Source of the DNA: Diphasiastrum complanatum
Taxonomy: Eukaryota; Streptophyta; Lycopodiopsida; Lycopodiales; Lycopodiaceae
Length of the DNA stretch: 62,000 nucleotides
Direction of reading: 5' to 3'
Assembly: GCA_029204225.1 (NCBI GenBank)
Contig: CM055097.1
Location: 27,393,192-27,455,191, forward strand
Shown one piece after another: positions 44,560 to 56,080 of the stretch (the stretch's first letter is position 1; each line of letters begins with the position of its first letter). Made by a program: the position numbers and the translations under genes. The notes beneath the pieces were generated by a model that saw only the letters and a program-made list of their open reading frames with translations, made no database searches and was not told where the DNA came from.

Positions 44560-44860
44560 CTACACACATCTATCCTCGAAACTATAATTTCTTTTTCAGA
44601 AGTATGTGTAAACTTGGTATCAAGACCATGTATCAAAATAGGATTTGCACCCTCTAGGAAGTGATGGAAAAACATGTCATTCGGGAACTTACCAAGCATT
44701 TGGAATAATATCCTGCTAGTCTAACTGTAGCATCTTTGTTATATCTACCTATGATGGCATATCTTTCTAGACTTTGACATGAATCTATGTAAGTCTCAAA
44801 AGATCCTAGGATGATAGGCCATTTGAACAGGGGTTGAGTGGGCACAAGCTCGGAGCTCAA
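44560..44860 (-). pseudogene. gag-like fragment (tentative)
   Basis: FKWPIILGSFETYIDSCQSL and NKDATVRLAGYYSKCL resemble the helical core of gypsy gag, where a Cys/Arg-Leu-Glu segment precedes a D...LAGYY-type helix. The match is by eye and partial; a frameshift follows at about 44650. It could be another decayed element protein. Confidence 0.4.
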
Positions 44861-45006
44861 AAGTGTGGTTACTCAAGCTATAGCACATATGAATCGAAGT
44901 CTTTCATAAACTTCTTATCAACTAATATCTCCCTTCCTTTAGCTGGATACACAAGAAAAGGGTCTCAATACATCGGTGTGACATCCCCTTCTGGTGCAGA
45001 ATAGTA

Positions 45007-45440
45007 CTACAAATCATGTTGAAATGCTAGGTTAGCCAAAAGGTCACAATTGCTATTTTTGTGTCTAGGCACCTGAACCCACTCTATGTGGCAAAAGTGT
45101 CTTCCAATCTCATGAGCGGCTACTGCATAGGCTTTTAGCTTTTGATCTACAATTCGGTATTTCTCGTTCATACCATATATCACAAGTTGTGAGTCTCCTA
45201 TAATCCTTATAGAAGATATCTCTCTTTCTGTGCACATTGTCATTTGTAAACCCAAAATAAGTGCTTTAAACTATGGCATGTTGTTGGTGAATTTCTCATT
45301 GAGCAAAACTCCCATGCTAGCCAATTCTACTTCTCCTGGGTCCCTCGACATCACACCAATAGCTCATCTTTGTTCAGGATCTCTAGAGGCCCCATCAAAA
45401 GACAATGGGTATGGCTTATCTTCATCTCCTTCCGTTGTTT
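45007..45440 (-). pseudogene. RNase H domain of archaeal/plant type
   Basis: The start reads PLSFDGASRDPEQR (first catalytic Asp) in 45380-45440; then FTNNMP, a stop where the catalytic Glu should be, FKALILGLQM; then 45007-45255: IRIIGDSQLVIYGMNEKYRI (second Asp), WVQVPRHKNSNCDLLANLAF (final Asp). This is the RNase HI type that plant Tat-lineage gypsy elements carry as a second RNase H. Two frames are needed and the Glu is lost, so it is inactive. Confidence 0.75.
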
Positions 45441-45501
45441 CCTGAGGAGTTATAGTCATTTCAGTCATTTATTCAAACTTCCAACTGTAAAGAAATGTAG
45501 A

Positions 45502-45503
<2 letters not shown>

Positions 45504-45550
<47 letters not shown>
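45504..45550. repeat. (AT)n microsatellite
   Basis: About 23 uninterrupted AT units within the gypsy remnant. Confidence 0.95.
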
Positions 45551-45553
<3 letters not shown>

Positions 45554-45948
45554 TTTTTTTTATGAAATGCCAAAAATTTTCTCTATATCTCTAACTCGTT
45601 TGCCTTCTAGATGTTCATTAGATGAGGTGGGTAGGTGACAACAGTTGTACCCCAGTGCAAACCACCTATAAAGGTCGTGATCTTGTGTCGCAATCTTTTG
45701 GAACACTTTGCTTGGCAGGTTGAAAATAGGCATAGATTGTCTTTCTGATAGGGACTACTTTTGAAATTTAATCCAAGCTTCTTTTGTCTATGATATCTAG
45801 GCCGAAATAGATACTATCATCGTCATAGTAAGACCGACAAGGGACGTTGTACTCACAATCTATTAAAGCTCTTTTCACTAACTTAAGTTCCCACATAAAA
45901 TCTAAGTAGGATAAGTCACCTTGATAGTCCCATTCCCACATCAATTTT

Positions 45949-46947
45949 TGTTGGAGGATGCAAGCTATGCACAAAGCCGCTGCGTCCAAAAGGGCACCAA
46001 AAAGAGTGCATTCATCCCATAAGCAAATGGAGACTATAACAGAACCCACATATAAGCTCAAAGCTTGTCGGTAGTGGAGAGCGGTCCAGTAGACTATGTG
46101 GCATATCGTGCGCGCCTGAGGGCCGCATGCGGGATCCCATCCCCACCGCCTAGCCACCCGCCATCATCATTCCGCTAATAGACTGGACAACGACTGCGGC
46201 CACCCACGATCTCTTACAGACAGCATATCCACTATACTTTCCACATCTGCACACCTGTAATATAATGTATATATATATTGGATACCATTTGCGTATTTAG
46301 GAGAATGGGTGAATAAGTTGATGAGTGAAGCGATAGATACAAAAGTAGATGAAGTAGATGCCCTGAACATTGATTCTTCATTTTTGTCAGAATTAAGATT
46401 TTATCCCCTTTTACATATTGAAATAAGTTTTGTAGTGCACGCGGTTTCGGCCGCTATTATCTTGTGCTCTACCGCATTATTGACATGTATACGTGATATA
46501 CTTAATCTGATACAGTTCTTTGTTCAAAGTTCAGATCTATGTTAATATTGCTATGCTTGTCATTCATTCTGTCTGATCTTTCTAGTTGTTCCTTCTGGTA
46601 ATAGTCGACTAACATTTAGTCTTGTCTTTCGTGAATCATTCGCGACTATCATCAATCAAGCACAGTCTAGCACTTCACGAATCATTTGTGACATATAATT
46701 TGTCTTGCTATTCGCGACAAACTATTCTTCTGGCGCTTCATCTATTAATGCTTGGCTACGTAATCTAGTATGACCATGATTTCTATCATTAAAGTTCTGT
46801 TCATCGTAGTCATGCTTACGGAGAGAGTCGTATAAATCGTTCCGCTGCACACGAACATTTTCTGTTCGAGTTCGTTTCTCGTTCATTTCTTGTTCAAGTT
46901 CGTGTCTCGTTCGTGTTTGTCATTCATCTCCCCTCTCTCTCCAACAA
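45949..46947 (+). repeat. Solo copia LTR with target duplication
   Basis: 999 bp, TGTTGGAGGATGC to CCAACA, flanked by ATTTT on both sides (45944-45948 and 46948-46952). From about 46155 it aligns with the 5' LTR at 30152-31216. No primer site or internal sequence follows, so it is a solo LTR left by LTR-LTR recombination. It split older gypsy sequence. Confidence 0.88.
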
Positions 46948-47162
46948 TTTTGAATCTAGCATCCCTGGATCCTGTGTCAAAAGTGAAACCTCTCACCTTG
47001 GTTTTTATAATCTCTGCTATAGGTAGAGATAAACCAAAACCCCATTCATCTTTCCCTGTGTTGTTTCGATTTTGTTCGTCATAGGTCACGTTGTTTTTTT
47101 CCAACCCTGACAATAAGACACAAAAATATTATACACTATACAAGTAAAATCTCCGCCCCTCT

Positions 47163-47903
47163 TTAGACATAATAAGGCTTGATCTTATCAATGCTGGTCC
47201 GGTGTTTGAACACCTCACCTGATAGATCAACTAACATCATGATATTATTGTTGTAGAGTTTCTTCACATCATAAGGTCCACTCCACCTAAAAGCCAACTT
47301 AGGGGGCATAAGATCATGGCATGGATATCTGAATAGTACTAATTGATCTAATAAAAAGGAGTAACCTTTTATCTTTTGATCATGAGACAACTTCATTCAT
47401 TTCTTAAAGGTCTCTTGATGGACTACGGAGGCTATCTCTGCTAATCAAGCTCCTTCAATGTATCGATATGTTGCTGCATGGATTGTTTCATCCCCAAATC
47501 AAGTGTCATGGCAAACCTCAATGTGGATAGTTCTATCTCTATGTGTAGGAGACACTCTTGTCCATAAACTAGAAAAAATGGCATGTGATTTGTGCTAGTA
47601 TTATAGGACGTATTGTAAGCCCATAATGTTGAGCTTGTCCCAGCCTCTCTTTGTTTCAGACACAGTGTTCTTGATGATTGCCACCAATTGCTTGTTTGTA
47701 CTTTCAGATTGTCTATTGGCCTAAGGATGATAGGGAATACTCTTCTTATGCTTTATGCTTAGTTGTTCAATCAAGATTTCGGTGGTCTTGTTTAGAAAGT
47801 GAGTTCCCGTATCTAATATCAACTCTCTAGGGGCTCCAAACCTCCCTATAACTAGTGGTAGAAGAAACCATGTTGTTTCTTTAGCGTTATCGGGAGGTTT
47901 CAA
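47163..47903 (-). pseudogene. gypsy integrase, second half
   Basis: APRELILDTGTHFLNKTTEI carries the D-x-GTHF motif of gypsy integrase, followed by SIKHKKSIPYHP and, after stops, RQSESTNKQL near 47700. The end (47163-47396) gives LVLFRYPCHDLMPPKLAFRW and SGPYDVKKLYNNNIMMLVDL, the usual C-terminal domain. The first catalytic Asp and the zinc region are deleted. Confidence 0.8.
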
Positions 47904-47929
47904 GATAGGGTCTATGGCTAGGGCTTCTT

Positions 47930-49177
47930 TTAGATCTCTAACTTTATCTCACAGTCATCTGTGCATTCCCATACTATGTCTCTTTTTAGCAATCCATTGA
48001 GGGGATAGGCCCTAGTCGCATAAGCCATCACATGGGGTCTATCATATTCAGTACCTCCTAAAAAGGATTGTAACTGTGTGCTAGTGGTTGGAACCATCAA
48101 AGGTAGGAGCAGTTTGATTTTTTGGGGGTAACTAACGATTCCATACTTACTGATAACATGGCCCAACAAGACCTCATAAGGTACACCAAACACGCACTTG
48201 TTTGCATTCAGGGCAATACATGTAGTAGCACATTTTTGAAAATATTTTTCAAGTACAAATAAATGTCTTTTTATGCTAGAAGTGTCGCACATGTCATCCA
48301 TGAATATTTTTAAATCGTCCTCTAAGATATTATTGAAAATTTTACTCATAAATACCTGATAGGTAGCAGGAGCATTACACAGCCCAAACAACATCACGTA
48401 GCGTGCAAAAACTCCAAACGTGGTCGTGAATGTGGTTTTCAGTTTATCATCGTTCTGCATTGCTATTTGACTGTAATCGGCAAAACAATCTATAAAGGAG
48501 TACATTTCTCGTCCCACTAATTCTTCCAATACTTGATCTATGAAAGAAAGAGGATAATTATCTTTTTTTGTTTTTTTTTTTGTTGAATTGTTTGTAATCC
48601 ATGCATACTCTTACTTGGGTAGAGTTTTTCTTGGGTTTCGGTACTATGGGAGAGCACCACTCAAAAAAATTTCTACAAGAAATATCAATCCGGCATTCTT
48701 TAGCCTTTCTAGCTTTGTATACACTCCTACTCTCAAATGATAAGGTTGTCGCCTTTGTTTCTGTCGAACAGGCGTGGCATTTGGCTTGAGTCCTATTGCA
48801 TGTGTAAATAACTTGGGGGTTACTCCTTTCAGATCAGTGTAATCCAAAGCAAAGATGTGTTGATATTTCCTACATAGTCTCTCAAACTCTTGTTTCTGAG
48901 GATCATCGAGTTGGGCTCCTAGATTAATAATTTTTTGTATCTCTATGGTCCCCAAATTTATGACATGTAAATCAGCATCTCGTACCCTTGGAGGTTTTTC
49001 TTCAAGTGTATTCCACTCGAATTCCAAAATATCTCTGTGTTTTGGCTCATAGTCTTCTGATTCGGACTCATATTTGTCGGTAGTTATCTTCCCACTCAGA
49101 AGAGGGCACAAGTGCTCTTTTTGATAGTGGGATATTGGGATATCCATCCACCACAACTCTATTTTTCCCTCTACCAA
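47930..49177 (-). pseudogene. gypsy reverse transcriptase
   Basis: The 48644-49177 frame holds the RT start (EFERLCRKYQHIFALDYTDL, KGVTPKLFTHAIGLKPNATP). The 47930-48529 frame holds the core: YSFIDCFADYSQIAMQNDDK, TTFTTTFGVFARYVMLFGLC, NAPATYQVFMSKIFNNIL, catalytic DLKIFMDDM and LNANKCVFGVPYEVLLGHVI. About 115 bp between the frames is degraded, including the VDYRxLN region. It ends RDIVWECTDDCEIKLEI, right where RNase H should start. Confidence 0.87.
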
Positions 49178-49293
49178 AAATTAGTAGACCTATAGGAACA
49201 TCTACAGTGCAGTCGCAGTATCAACCAATGTCTTCCTAGCAAGAGAGAATAGCTCTTGTATCCAGCCAACATTCTCATAACATATAAATCCAC

Positions 49294-49551
49294 TTATACA
49301 GTTCTTTCAGCTACAGTACTAGGAACAACTTTCATTTCTCCTTCGGGTCTAACCACAGAATTGTTAGCCAGCTTCAAAGCAATTAGAGCAGTAGGCTCTA
49401 GATCTATCCCCAATCTATCTGCCAATTCCGAACTTACTATGTTTACTGGCGATCTTGCATCAACCATGAATCCTTGGATCACCAGGCTATCAATACTAAT
49501 ATCTAATTTGGTGCAATATCTATCCAATGTGTTGTTATCCACCTTATGCAC
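49294..49551 (-). pseudogene. gypsy aspartic protease
   Basis: IQGFMVDARSPVNIVSSELA is the retropepsin site with the usual D-T/S-G-S altered to D-A-R-S, then ADRLGIDLEPTALIALKLAN and SVVRPEGEMKVV. The catalytic Asp remains but the Gly is replaced by Arg, so activity is unlikely. Confidence 0.75.
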
Positions 49552-49591
49552 TATAGGCGATTTGTGAAAGATTCAACTAGTTTGATCATAT

Positions 49592-50177
49592 TGTCAATAT
49601 TTCCATATTTGGCATATTGAGGCCAAACTTGTTTTAGACTTAGAGAATAACTTTTCAAAGTTCAATAGTCTAAATTTCATTTGAATAAAGACTTTTTGAA
49701 AGTGTGGGAAAGTTAATATGTGAGTTTGATTAGATTCAAATTTGAATAGTTGGGTATATTGAATCTAGACCCAAAAATAGTAGGGTTAGCATTTTGGTGG
49801 GAAAGCCAAGTGGTCAAATAGAATTTCTACTATAAAAAGATGTAACTCATGGAGAGAGCATTCTTCTCTCTTCTTGATCTCATTTCATGCCTATACATGG
49901 TTCTCTTGGGTTCTACTATCCATTGGTGCACTATACTAGTAATTACTTGCAATTCTATGTGTAGAATGATATATATTTGTTATTTTTGGATCCACACATG
50001 TGAAATATAGTAGCTTTCTGGGTCTGTATGGACAGAAATAGTAATTTTTTATTTCAATCAAGTCTGATCAAGTTCTTTTAGTGTTTGCATCTCATTTTAT
50101 GTGTAAATGCTATATTTCTCTTTGTAACCAAAGATATTCTAAGTGGATTGGATTTTAATGATCTGAAATCCTTGACA
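49592..50177 (+). repeat. LTR (family member 2)
   Basis: 586 bp, TGTCAATATT to CTTGACA, with TATA box CTATAAAAAG at 49830-49839. It aligns with 28739-29433 but lacks the CT expansion. Confidence 0.82.
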
Positions 50178-50189
50178 TGGTATCAGAGC
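50178..50189 (+). promoter_or_regulatory. Primer binding site, initiator tRNA-Met
   Basis: TGGTATCAGAGC, a perfect match, directly after CTTGACA. Confidence 0.92.
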
Positions 50190-50650
50190 TTGTGGTTTCA
50201 GGTTATGAACGAGGAAATCAGATCTATCAATGATTTGGTGAAGATATCAAGGCTACAGCATGCTAGAGGAGATTCTACACCAAAATCAAGTTTTTGCTTT
50301 TGTAAATTGGATCTTTTGTAGATCAAAACCCTAAATAGGTCTAAACTTGATCAATTCCAATTTTTGGATTCACGTAATGAATTTGGACGATTTTTGGATC
50401 ATTAAATAAGCCTCAGTGGTGGCTATTAGATTGCATAATCAGATTTTCAGCATTTGCATGTAGATTGGAAAAATCATTTTTTTGTGATTTTGTCAAAACC
50501 CTAATTTTGATTGGATCTCTAGATAGTGAGGTTGCTGGACTTTATTTAAGTTTGTTTCAATCTTAGGAAGTGGCAAAATTCATTAGATTGAGGATAGATC
50601 ATAGGTTGATCAAGATTCCATGATTCTATGTGTTATTTGCAAACTTGGTA

Positions 50651-52489
50651 CAAGTGCTAGAAGAGAATTGTTAAGATTGTTTCAGATCTCTATGATTTCT
50701 TTTGAAAACATTTGTTGTTGTTCAAAGGAGTGCTTTGTGCATTGAAATAGGTTGAAGAAGAAGATCAAGTCATTGCTACATGGCAACTATTGTACTATAC
50801 CAACAAGGTTAATATAGAGTTTTGTAGTAAATAATGTCGAACCCTCAGAGGATAGTGTTTGAAAGTTATATATTTTGTACAATTATGACAAGTGATTTTG
50901 GGTGTTATTCTGGTTATCAACGGACATTAGAAAGTAACAAGTATTACTTGTGTTTGGGGGCTGTGGTGTTAATAATTTCAAAACAACAACTTTGCCTCTA
51001 TCAAATCGAATGAAATGCATTCTACAGGTGAGATGTTGTCAGAGTAGTACAACAGTACTACACTCCGGCTAATTAAGGTGTCAGCAAAGAGTCGAGAAAT
51101 GTTTGATATTCGTGGTTGGGCAGACAATTAATTAATCGTATTTGTGAACTGCTCGTTTCTAGACAGAAGTCCTCAACAACTTAAGTCCAAGTTTTTGGTT
51201 AAAGGACACGAATAGTTTTAGAGCACGTTAGAAACTTATGTCAATTACAAACAAGAACACATATAAAGACTCAATTCCTCAGTCAGGGACTGACATCTCA
51301 AATATAAACATACAGTTTATTCAATGATTGCGCTGGACTGTACCAATTGTAGACATTATTCGAGTGCCAAAAAAAAAGTATTCACGATAGACGAATAAGA
51401 TGATTTTAAGACAGTTTCTTAGAGTATATTTACGGATACACAGCAAACAATTGTATTGTGCTAGAGAGTCTGTCTGACCAGAGAGTAAATCATGTAATGC
51501 GTTAGAGATTGCTAGTAGACTCAGGATCACTCACACTCAATAGTGCGAAGAACAGAGATAAGGGAGAATAACTCTCAACACTTCTTCAATCTCTCACATA
51601 AACATAAACTCTTCTCTCTTGATAGTCGAGACTGAAGGGTGTGATCAATATATGTTCTACGGGACGAACAAAGACACCTCTAAACAACAGGTGCGTTGCT
51701 CCCGTGAAAAGGTCAAGTTAACAATTAGGTTGAATGTATGTTCAATTATACCATAAGAGGTATATTTAACTAAGAGTTAGAATTACTCTAGTTTAATATG
51801 TCGATTCATATTTAGTCGTTTTGCGTGGATGACCTAATAAAGGCTATCCACGGCAGTGTTTTCCCTTCCAAAGGTCTCGCTTTTGAATACAAGGCAAGTA
51901 TCTAGAAGATATATTCTCGAAAAATGACTTAGGCCTCTTCATGATTTATATTTATCTAGCTCATATCTTCATTTTTGAGTATATCATGCCATATTTAGGA
52001 TGATATTCAATATCTAACAATTTCGTGGGTGAAACGTCCTCGTGAACATATAATCTTCATTTTGAGGAGCATTCGCAAAGCATTTTGTTCTTCAGATTTT
52101 CGTTCAGGTGAAAAGATATTTCTTCATATGATTCTTCCTTTAGATATTTCTTCTGCTTTAGAGAATATGTGTCTTGTTGTTTCTTTGAATTGAATAAGTT
52201 GATTTGATTTGATCTTCGAATTATTGATGAGAACATGAATGAATGAAACTTCAGAACATCTTCACAACTTCAAAGATCTGGATTCAGCATCACAAAGAAA
52301 CATCACCACGACATAGGGAAGAATGAATATTCATGAAGGATTCAATTCTTCATGTAATTTTTGGGCTAACTCCAAATTTTGTTGAGCCTCATACAACATC
52401 AAGTCTTCTTTTGATTTCGTATAACAGCCAATTGATAGGTTGCCGAATTCTTGAAGCTTAACAGGGAGCAATGTTCCATCAAACAGCTC
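50651..52489. other. Decayed retrotransposon-like sequence, no gene recognised
   Basis: Contains AATAATGTCGAACCCTCAGA near 50827, a phrase I associate with leaders of plant LTR elements, and an LTR-like end ATATCTAACA near 52018. Neither could be paired with a second copy. No protein motif. Confidence 0.35.
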
Positions 52490-52616
52490 CTAAGTTAACT
52501 TTTTGTCCTCATCTGAATCACTACGAAGTGTGATTTCTTTACAATAGCGAGCTGAAAATCTGATAAAAAAACTTTTACCATTAAGATTTTGAAAACAATG
52601 TCTTTGTCGCAAAAGT

Positions 52617-53798
52617 TCAAAACTGCCAAAATGAATATGTACAAAAGTGTTTATAACAAAATGACTTTCTTCGGGCTTGCAGATTGTGTCGAATCTCTGC
52701 AAAATAATCAGCAAGGTTTCGCTCCCAATCCACGTAAAGACTGAAAAGGTCGGGATAGGCCATATTTACATTGATCAGCAAACCTGCATCATCAAAAGCG
52801 CCTAGATCCGCAACACCTTTGGGTTTGTACAATTGGAAATGCGACTTCCGCTTCAAAAATTGTCGCTTATTGTCTTCATTTTGCAAAAATTAAAACTCTT
52901 TGATACGAATATACTCTAGAGCATACATAGCAGAAGAGCCTATGTATAACTCAGCTGAACCGAAAGGCACGACTTGAAATTTCCCCTGAATTATGCCCCA
53001 ACAGAGACATCCTTTCTGCTCGATAGATAACTGGGCCCATAACTAGAGAAAGTCATCCTTTTCCCATTGTGTCTTCCAGTCATCGAAGGCGATGCCTACT
53101 GTGCTTGGTAGCATCATGTAATCCACATGCCATTGTACTTCAATGTTAAATGCTTGCGGACACCACTTCCAGAATCGATCAGCAAATGCATTGAATCATG
53201 CAGCACTTAACTTTGACTGGTTTCAATGTGGTCGCTTTGGCTGTGTGGTTGCTGTGGCCAAATCCTGAGTTTGCAACTCAGTAGCTAATTTCTGGTCTTC
53301 TAACTGATGTTTGAGATCGGACAACTCCTGTTAAAGCTTGTCGATCCTCTCTACTGCCTCCAAAAATTCTGGATGGTCAGCAATTCCCATATAGGCAGGC
53401 ACAGCTTGAAGTTGCTGCGTCAGATCATCTATGCGTAGCAGGGCCTGGGCGTATTCTTCGTGAGAGTCAGGCCCGCTGCAAGTGTGGGTGGCTTCACTAG
53501 ACAGCTTCTTCAACTCTGCCAACTCTTCTTCTACAAGTGCCTTCGCATCTTCGAGCGGTTGCAGGAACTTGACTCGAAAATTATCGAGCATCTGGCCGTG
53601 GAGCTAGTGCAGTTTCAAGAGGTCTATTGTGATTGAACCCGCATTGCTGCACAAAGTTAGCGCAGAGTCATTGTTGCACAGAGTCAGCACAGGTTCTACC
53701 TTTATTCTTGTCGCTCGCTCCTCCTGTAATAATTTACGGAGAGTGAATTTATTCAAAGCTGCTAGCATGCATAGGGAGTGTAAAGGCTTAGGCTTCAC
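52617..53798 (-). pseudogene. Unrecognised protein frame, decayed by stops only
   Basis: 394 codons in one phase on the minus strand with six in-frame stops (53604, 53331, 53223, 53196, 53043 and 52890) and no frameshift. The N-terminal part has KLLQEERATRIKVEPVLTLC; the next is acidic and coiled-coil-like (LEDAKALVEEELAELKKLS, LTQQLQAVPAYMGIADHPEF, SDLKHQLEDQKLATELQTQ). The middle is Trp-rich (FADRFWKWCPQAFNIEVQWH, FDDWKTQWEKDDF). The end reads GVADLGAFDDAGLLINVNMA and YVDWERNLADYFAEIRHNLQ. I do not recognise the family. A gag-like protein of an unfamiliar element is possible; no enzyme motif is present. Confidence 0.5.
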
Positions 53799-54767
53799 CT
53801 ACCATGCATTTTAATCAAGCCTCTCCAAGTGGGTTATAGCATGGATTGCCAAAATTATCACAAGTACTATTAGTTATTTATGAGACATATTGTGCATGTC
53901 TCGCATTTCATGGCAATATGGCAATGACTTGCATATCAAGTTACTAAGAGTATTATGGGTAACAATGGATCTGTTACATTTGCATAGCATAAGATTTGCA
54001 TAAACTATAATTATAGCATCTCTTTCAAACACATTGGATTGCATGGAAAGCTATCTAGTACCCACTAGTAGTGGCAAAGACATGTAAAACTCTTTTTTGC
54101 ATAGGAGGTTAGTGTACTAGATGATGCAGTAACCACTTTTTTGGCATAATAGTTGCGTCACCCACCCCAGTTCACGGAGGAGATTTCAAGTTATTGCTTG
54201 TTCCTCCTAGAATGATTACTCATGTCTCTTCTATCTTGTAAGACAAGCCAAATCCCTTTTAACCCTACTTGAAATCAATTTTAGAGGTTGGACAATAGGG
54301 ATTATCTTATTACACTAAAATGTCATTGATAATACTAGAAGACCGGTCTTTTGACAAGAACTAGCACAAAGTATGTTATCAGATGGTTTGATTATTCGTT
54401 ATAATATGAGAAATATGATTCCCCCAAATTCAATCTAAATTAACAAGGTCAACAGTGTTTTGTTTTTAAAAATATGACTAAATTTTAATGGTAATAAATA
54501 CAAAGTTCTTTTCCTAATAACTTCATACTATAATAGAATCGCACGTATTGATTCTACATGCACATCTGTATTTGCTTAGCATACAAGGTGAGGATCGTAT
54601 ACTGAGGGTGTGGCTAGGAGGGGGGCCAATGGTAGTGGGGTTGGTCGTTCTGCAACGCAAGTTCATTGAGGGGTAGCATGAGGGCCCACAAGTGCCTACA
54701 AGTATGGATTCATATGTCTACAATTACCAGCAAAAGAACAAAGGTAAAGTTGTCATTGTATTAGACA
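53799..54767. other. Stretch without a recognised gene
   Basis: AT-rich, no coding signal. The right end may hold the lost N-terminal part of the hAT transposase, but no zinc finger could be read. Confidence 0.45.
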
Positions 54768-56080
54768 ATGTTTTTGTACATATGGCCTCCCCTTTTACCT
54801 AGAAAAGACCCTTGCATGGAAGGACATAATGAGGGTTGTATCAATCATTGGTTCAGAGTGGGGCAACTAAGGACTAGGGACTTGTTTGTTGAGAAAGACT
54901 TTGTGAAGAAAAAGTTAGAGCCCCTTAGGGAGTCATGGGAGGATTTTGGATGCAACATCATATCAGATGGTCAAAGCAGCCTTGAAAGAACCCTATGTAT
55001 TGGTGTCTCATTGCACGGACATGATGTTTTTGAGAGCCATTGACACATCTAAGGCTAACATCCTGGTGGCAAATGAGTAGATCTTTGTACATATTAGAGA
55101 TGCCATTCAACAAGAAGTGGGGCTGCCACAAAAAAAAAAATTGCAAGTAAAGTCTTTAACAAATTGCAGCATATTCAACGTCGATTGTAATGATGTATCT
55201 CATATGAAATATATATGTCATATAATTATAATTGGCTTTTATTTCCAGTATTTTTAATAATCTATGACTTGTGAGTTGTGAGTTGTGTTGATCCCATGCA
55301 CATATTTAAAAATGTGCGTGAATCTATTTGGAAACACTTATGGATACACTCGATTTTCGGATTAAGCCAACAGGAATCGATAGTATGTCCTTCGTGTTTG
55401 CATCTCACACATGTCTTTTTGTCTCCACTATGTTGTTTCGACCTTCTTTTGTTTTTCCATTTGCCTTTGCTGGCTCCTTCTGCTTGCTAATCTCGATCCT
55501 ACTTTCAATCTTACTCCCTCTTAGGCTTGAATTGCTTCTCTGTCTTTTCTTTGTTGATGTAGAGGGCTTGGTCAGAAGCATCCTTGTGATCAAGGTGCTT
55601 TCGAGCTTCGACTTCTTCTCGAATCTCGACAACAACCTTTTTGAGTGTCATTGTAGGATCTTTTGCTAGCATGTCCTATGATCAATGTCAAGGTTATCAA
55701 TCGATATTGTATTGCAATTTGTGTGCAAGTTGTTGCAGACAATACATCAAAATTTGTTGCTATGGAAAGGCTCATGAACAAGACCTACCCCCTTATTTTT
55801 GGACTCCGTGTGGTGCACATTGCCTAAATGTCTTATTCGAGCACATAGCAAAATTACCTTGGATCAAGGGATGGTTGGTGCATCATTGCTCTTGGTGAGA
55901 TTTGTCACCAAGAAATTAAAGGTCCTTGCTATGTTTAGGGTGCATTTCACCTTGGAGACTTTCAAGCCTACCCTGCCCGACCTAGTTTGCATACAGGTTC
56001 TTTGTTTTGGAGTGACCTCATGAAGGTGCACAATAGCCTCAAACAAATGGTTGTGTCTAACCATTGGCAATAGTGGGGCC
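54768..56080 (+). pseudogene. hAT-type (DUF659) transposase remnant with an insertion
   Basis: Plus strand. First part: KKKLEPLRESWEDFGCNIIS and DGQSSLERTLCIGVSLHGHD near 54900-55040, then in another frame MFLRAIDTSKANILVANE and DAIQQEVGLP to 55130. After an insertion, 55700-55790 gives AICVQVVADNTSKFVAMERL and 55641-55898 gives YFWTPCGAHCLNVLFEHIAK and LPWIKG, then SDLMKVHNSLKQMVVSNHW to 56070. This order (SDG segment, VVxVVADN, FWTPCAAHCLN) is the DUF659-hAT transposase found in plants. Stops and frameshifts throughout. The C-terminal dimerisation region was not identified. Confidence 0.8.
55300..55640 (-). pseudogene. copia gag zinc-knuckle fragment inside the hAT remnant
   Basis: The minus strand reads CVRCKHEGHTIDSCWLNPKI, a perfect CCHC knuckle with the following Trp and Asn-Pro-Lys common in plant copia gag. 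Upstream (55405-55635) is a Lys/Ser-rich stretch with KPSTSTKKRQRSN. It interrupts the hAT frame. No LTR was seen around it. Confidence 0.7.

Larger units (their letters stand above)
44540..45948 (-). mobile_element. Ty3/gypsy remnant: RNase H-like and gag-like pieces
   Basis: Minus strand. An RNase H-like domain (about 45007-45440) is followed, 150 bp further along, by a gag-like piece (44560-44860). 45450-45948 has no identified domain and holds an (AT)n repeat. It lies on the same strand as the gypsy pol at 46948-49560, from which it is separated by the solo LTR. Whether it is the same insertion or a second copy is unresolved. Confidence 0.6.
46948..49560 (-). mobile_element. Ty3/gypsy pol, Tat/Athila-like, with internal deletion
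   Basis: Minus strand: protease 49294-49551, RT 47930-49177, integrase 47163-47903. The FMDD form of the RT box and lack of a chromodomain suggest a Tat/Athila-type lineage. The normal RNase H and the N-terminal half of integrase are deleted between RT and integrase. The right end stops next to a plus-strand copia LTR at 49592. Confidence 0.83.
49592..50650 (+). mobile_element. copia 5' LTR plus leader (family member 2)
   Basis: LTR 49592-50177, primer site 50178-50189, leader to about 50650, homologous to 28739-29880. Both copies lose homology at nearly the same leader position and neither has gag. Confidence 0.82.

Noticed and set aside
45768-46157. 129-codon minus-strand frame as a gypsy protein
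   Set aside because: It crosses the solo LTR boundary at 45949, so the frame is a chance join of two sequences.
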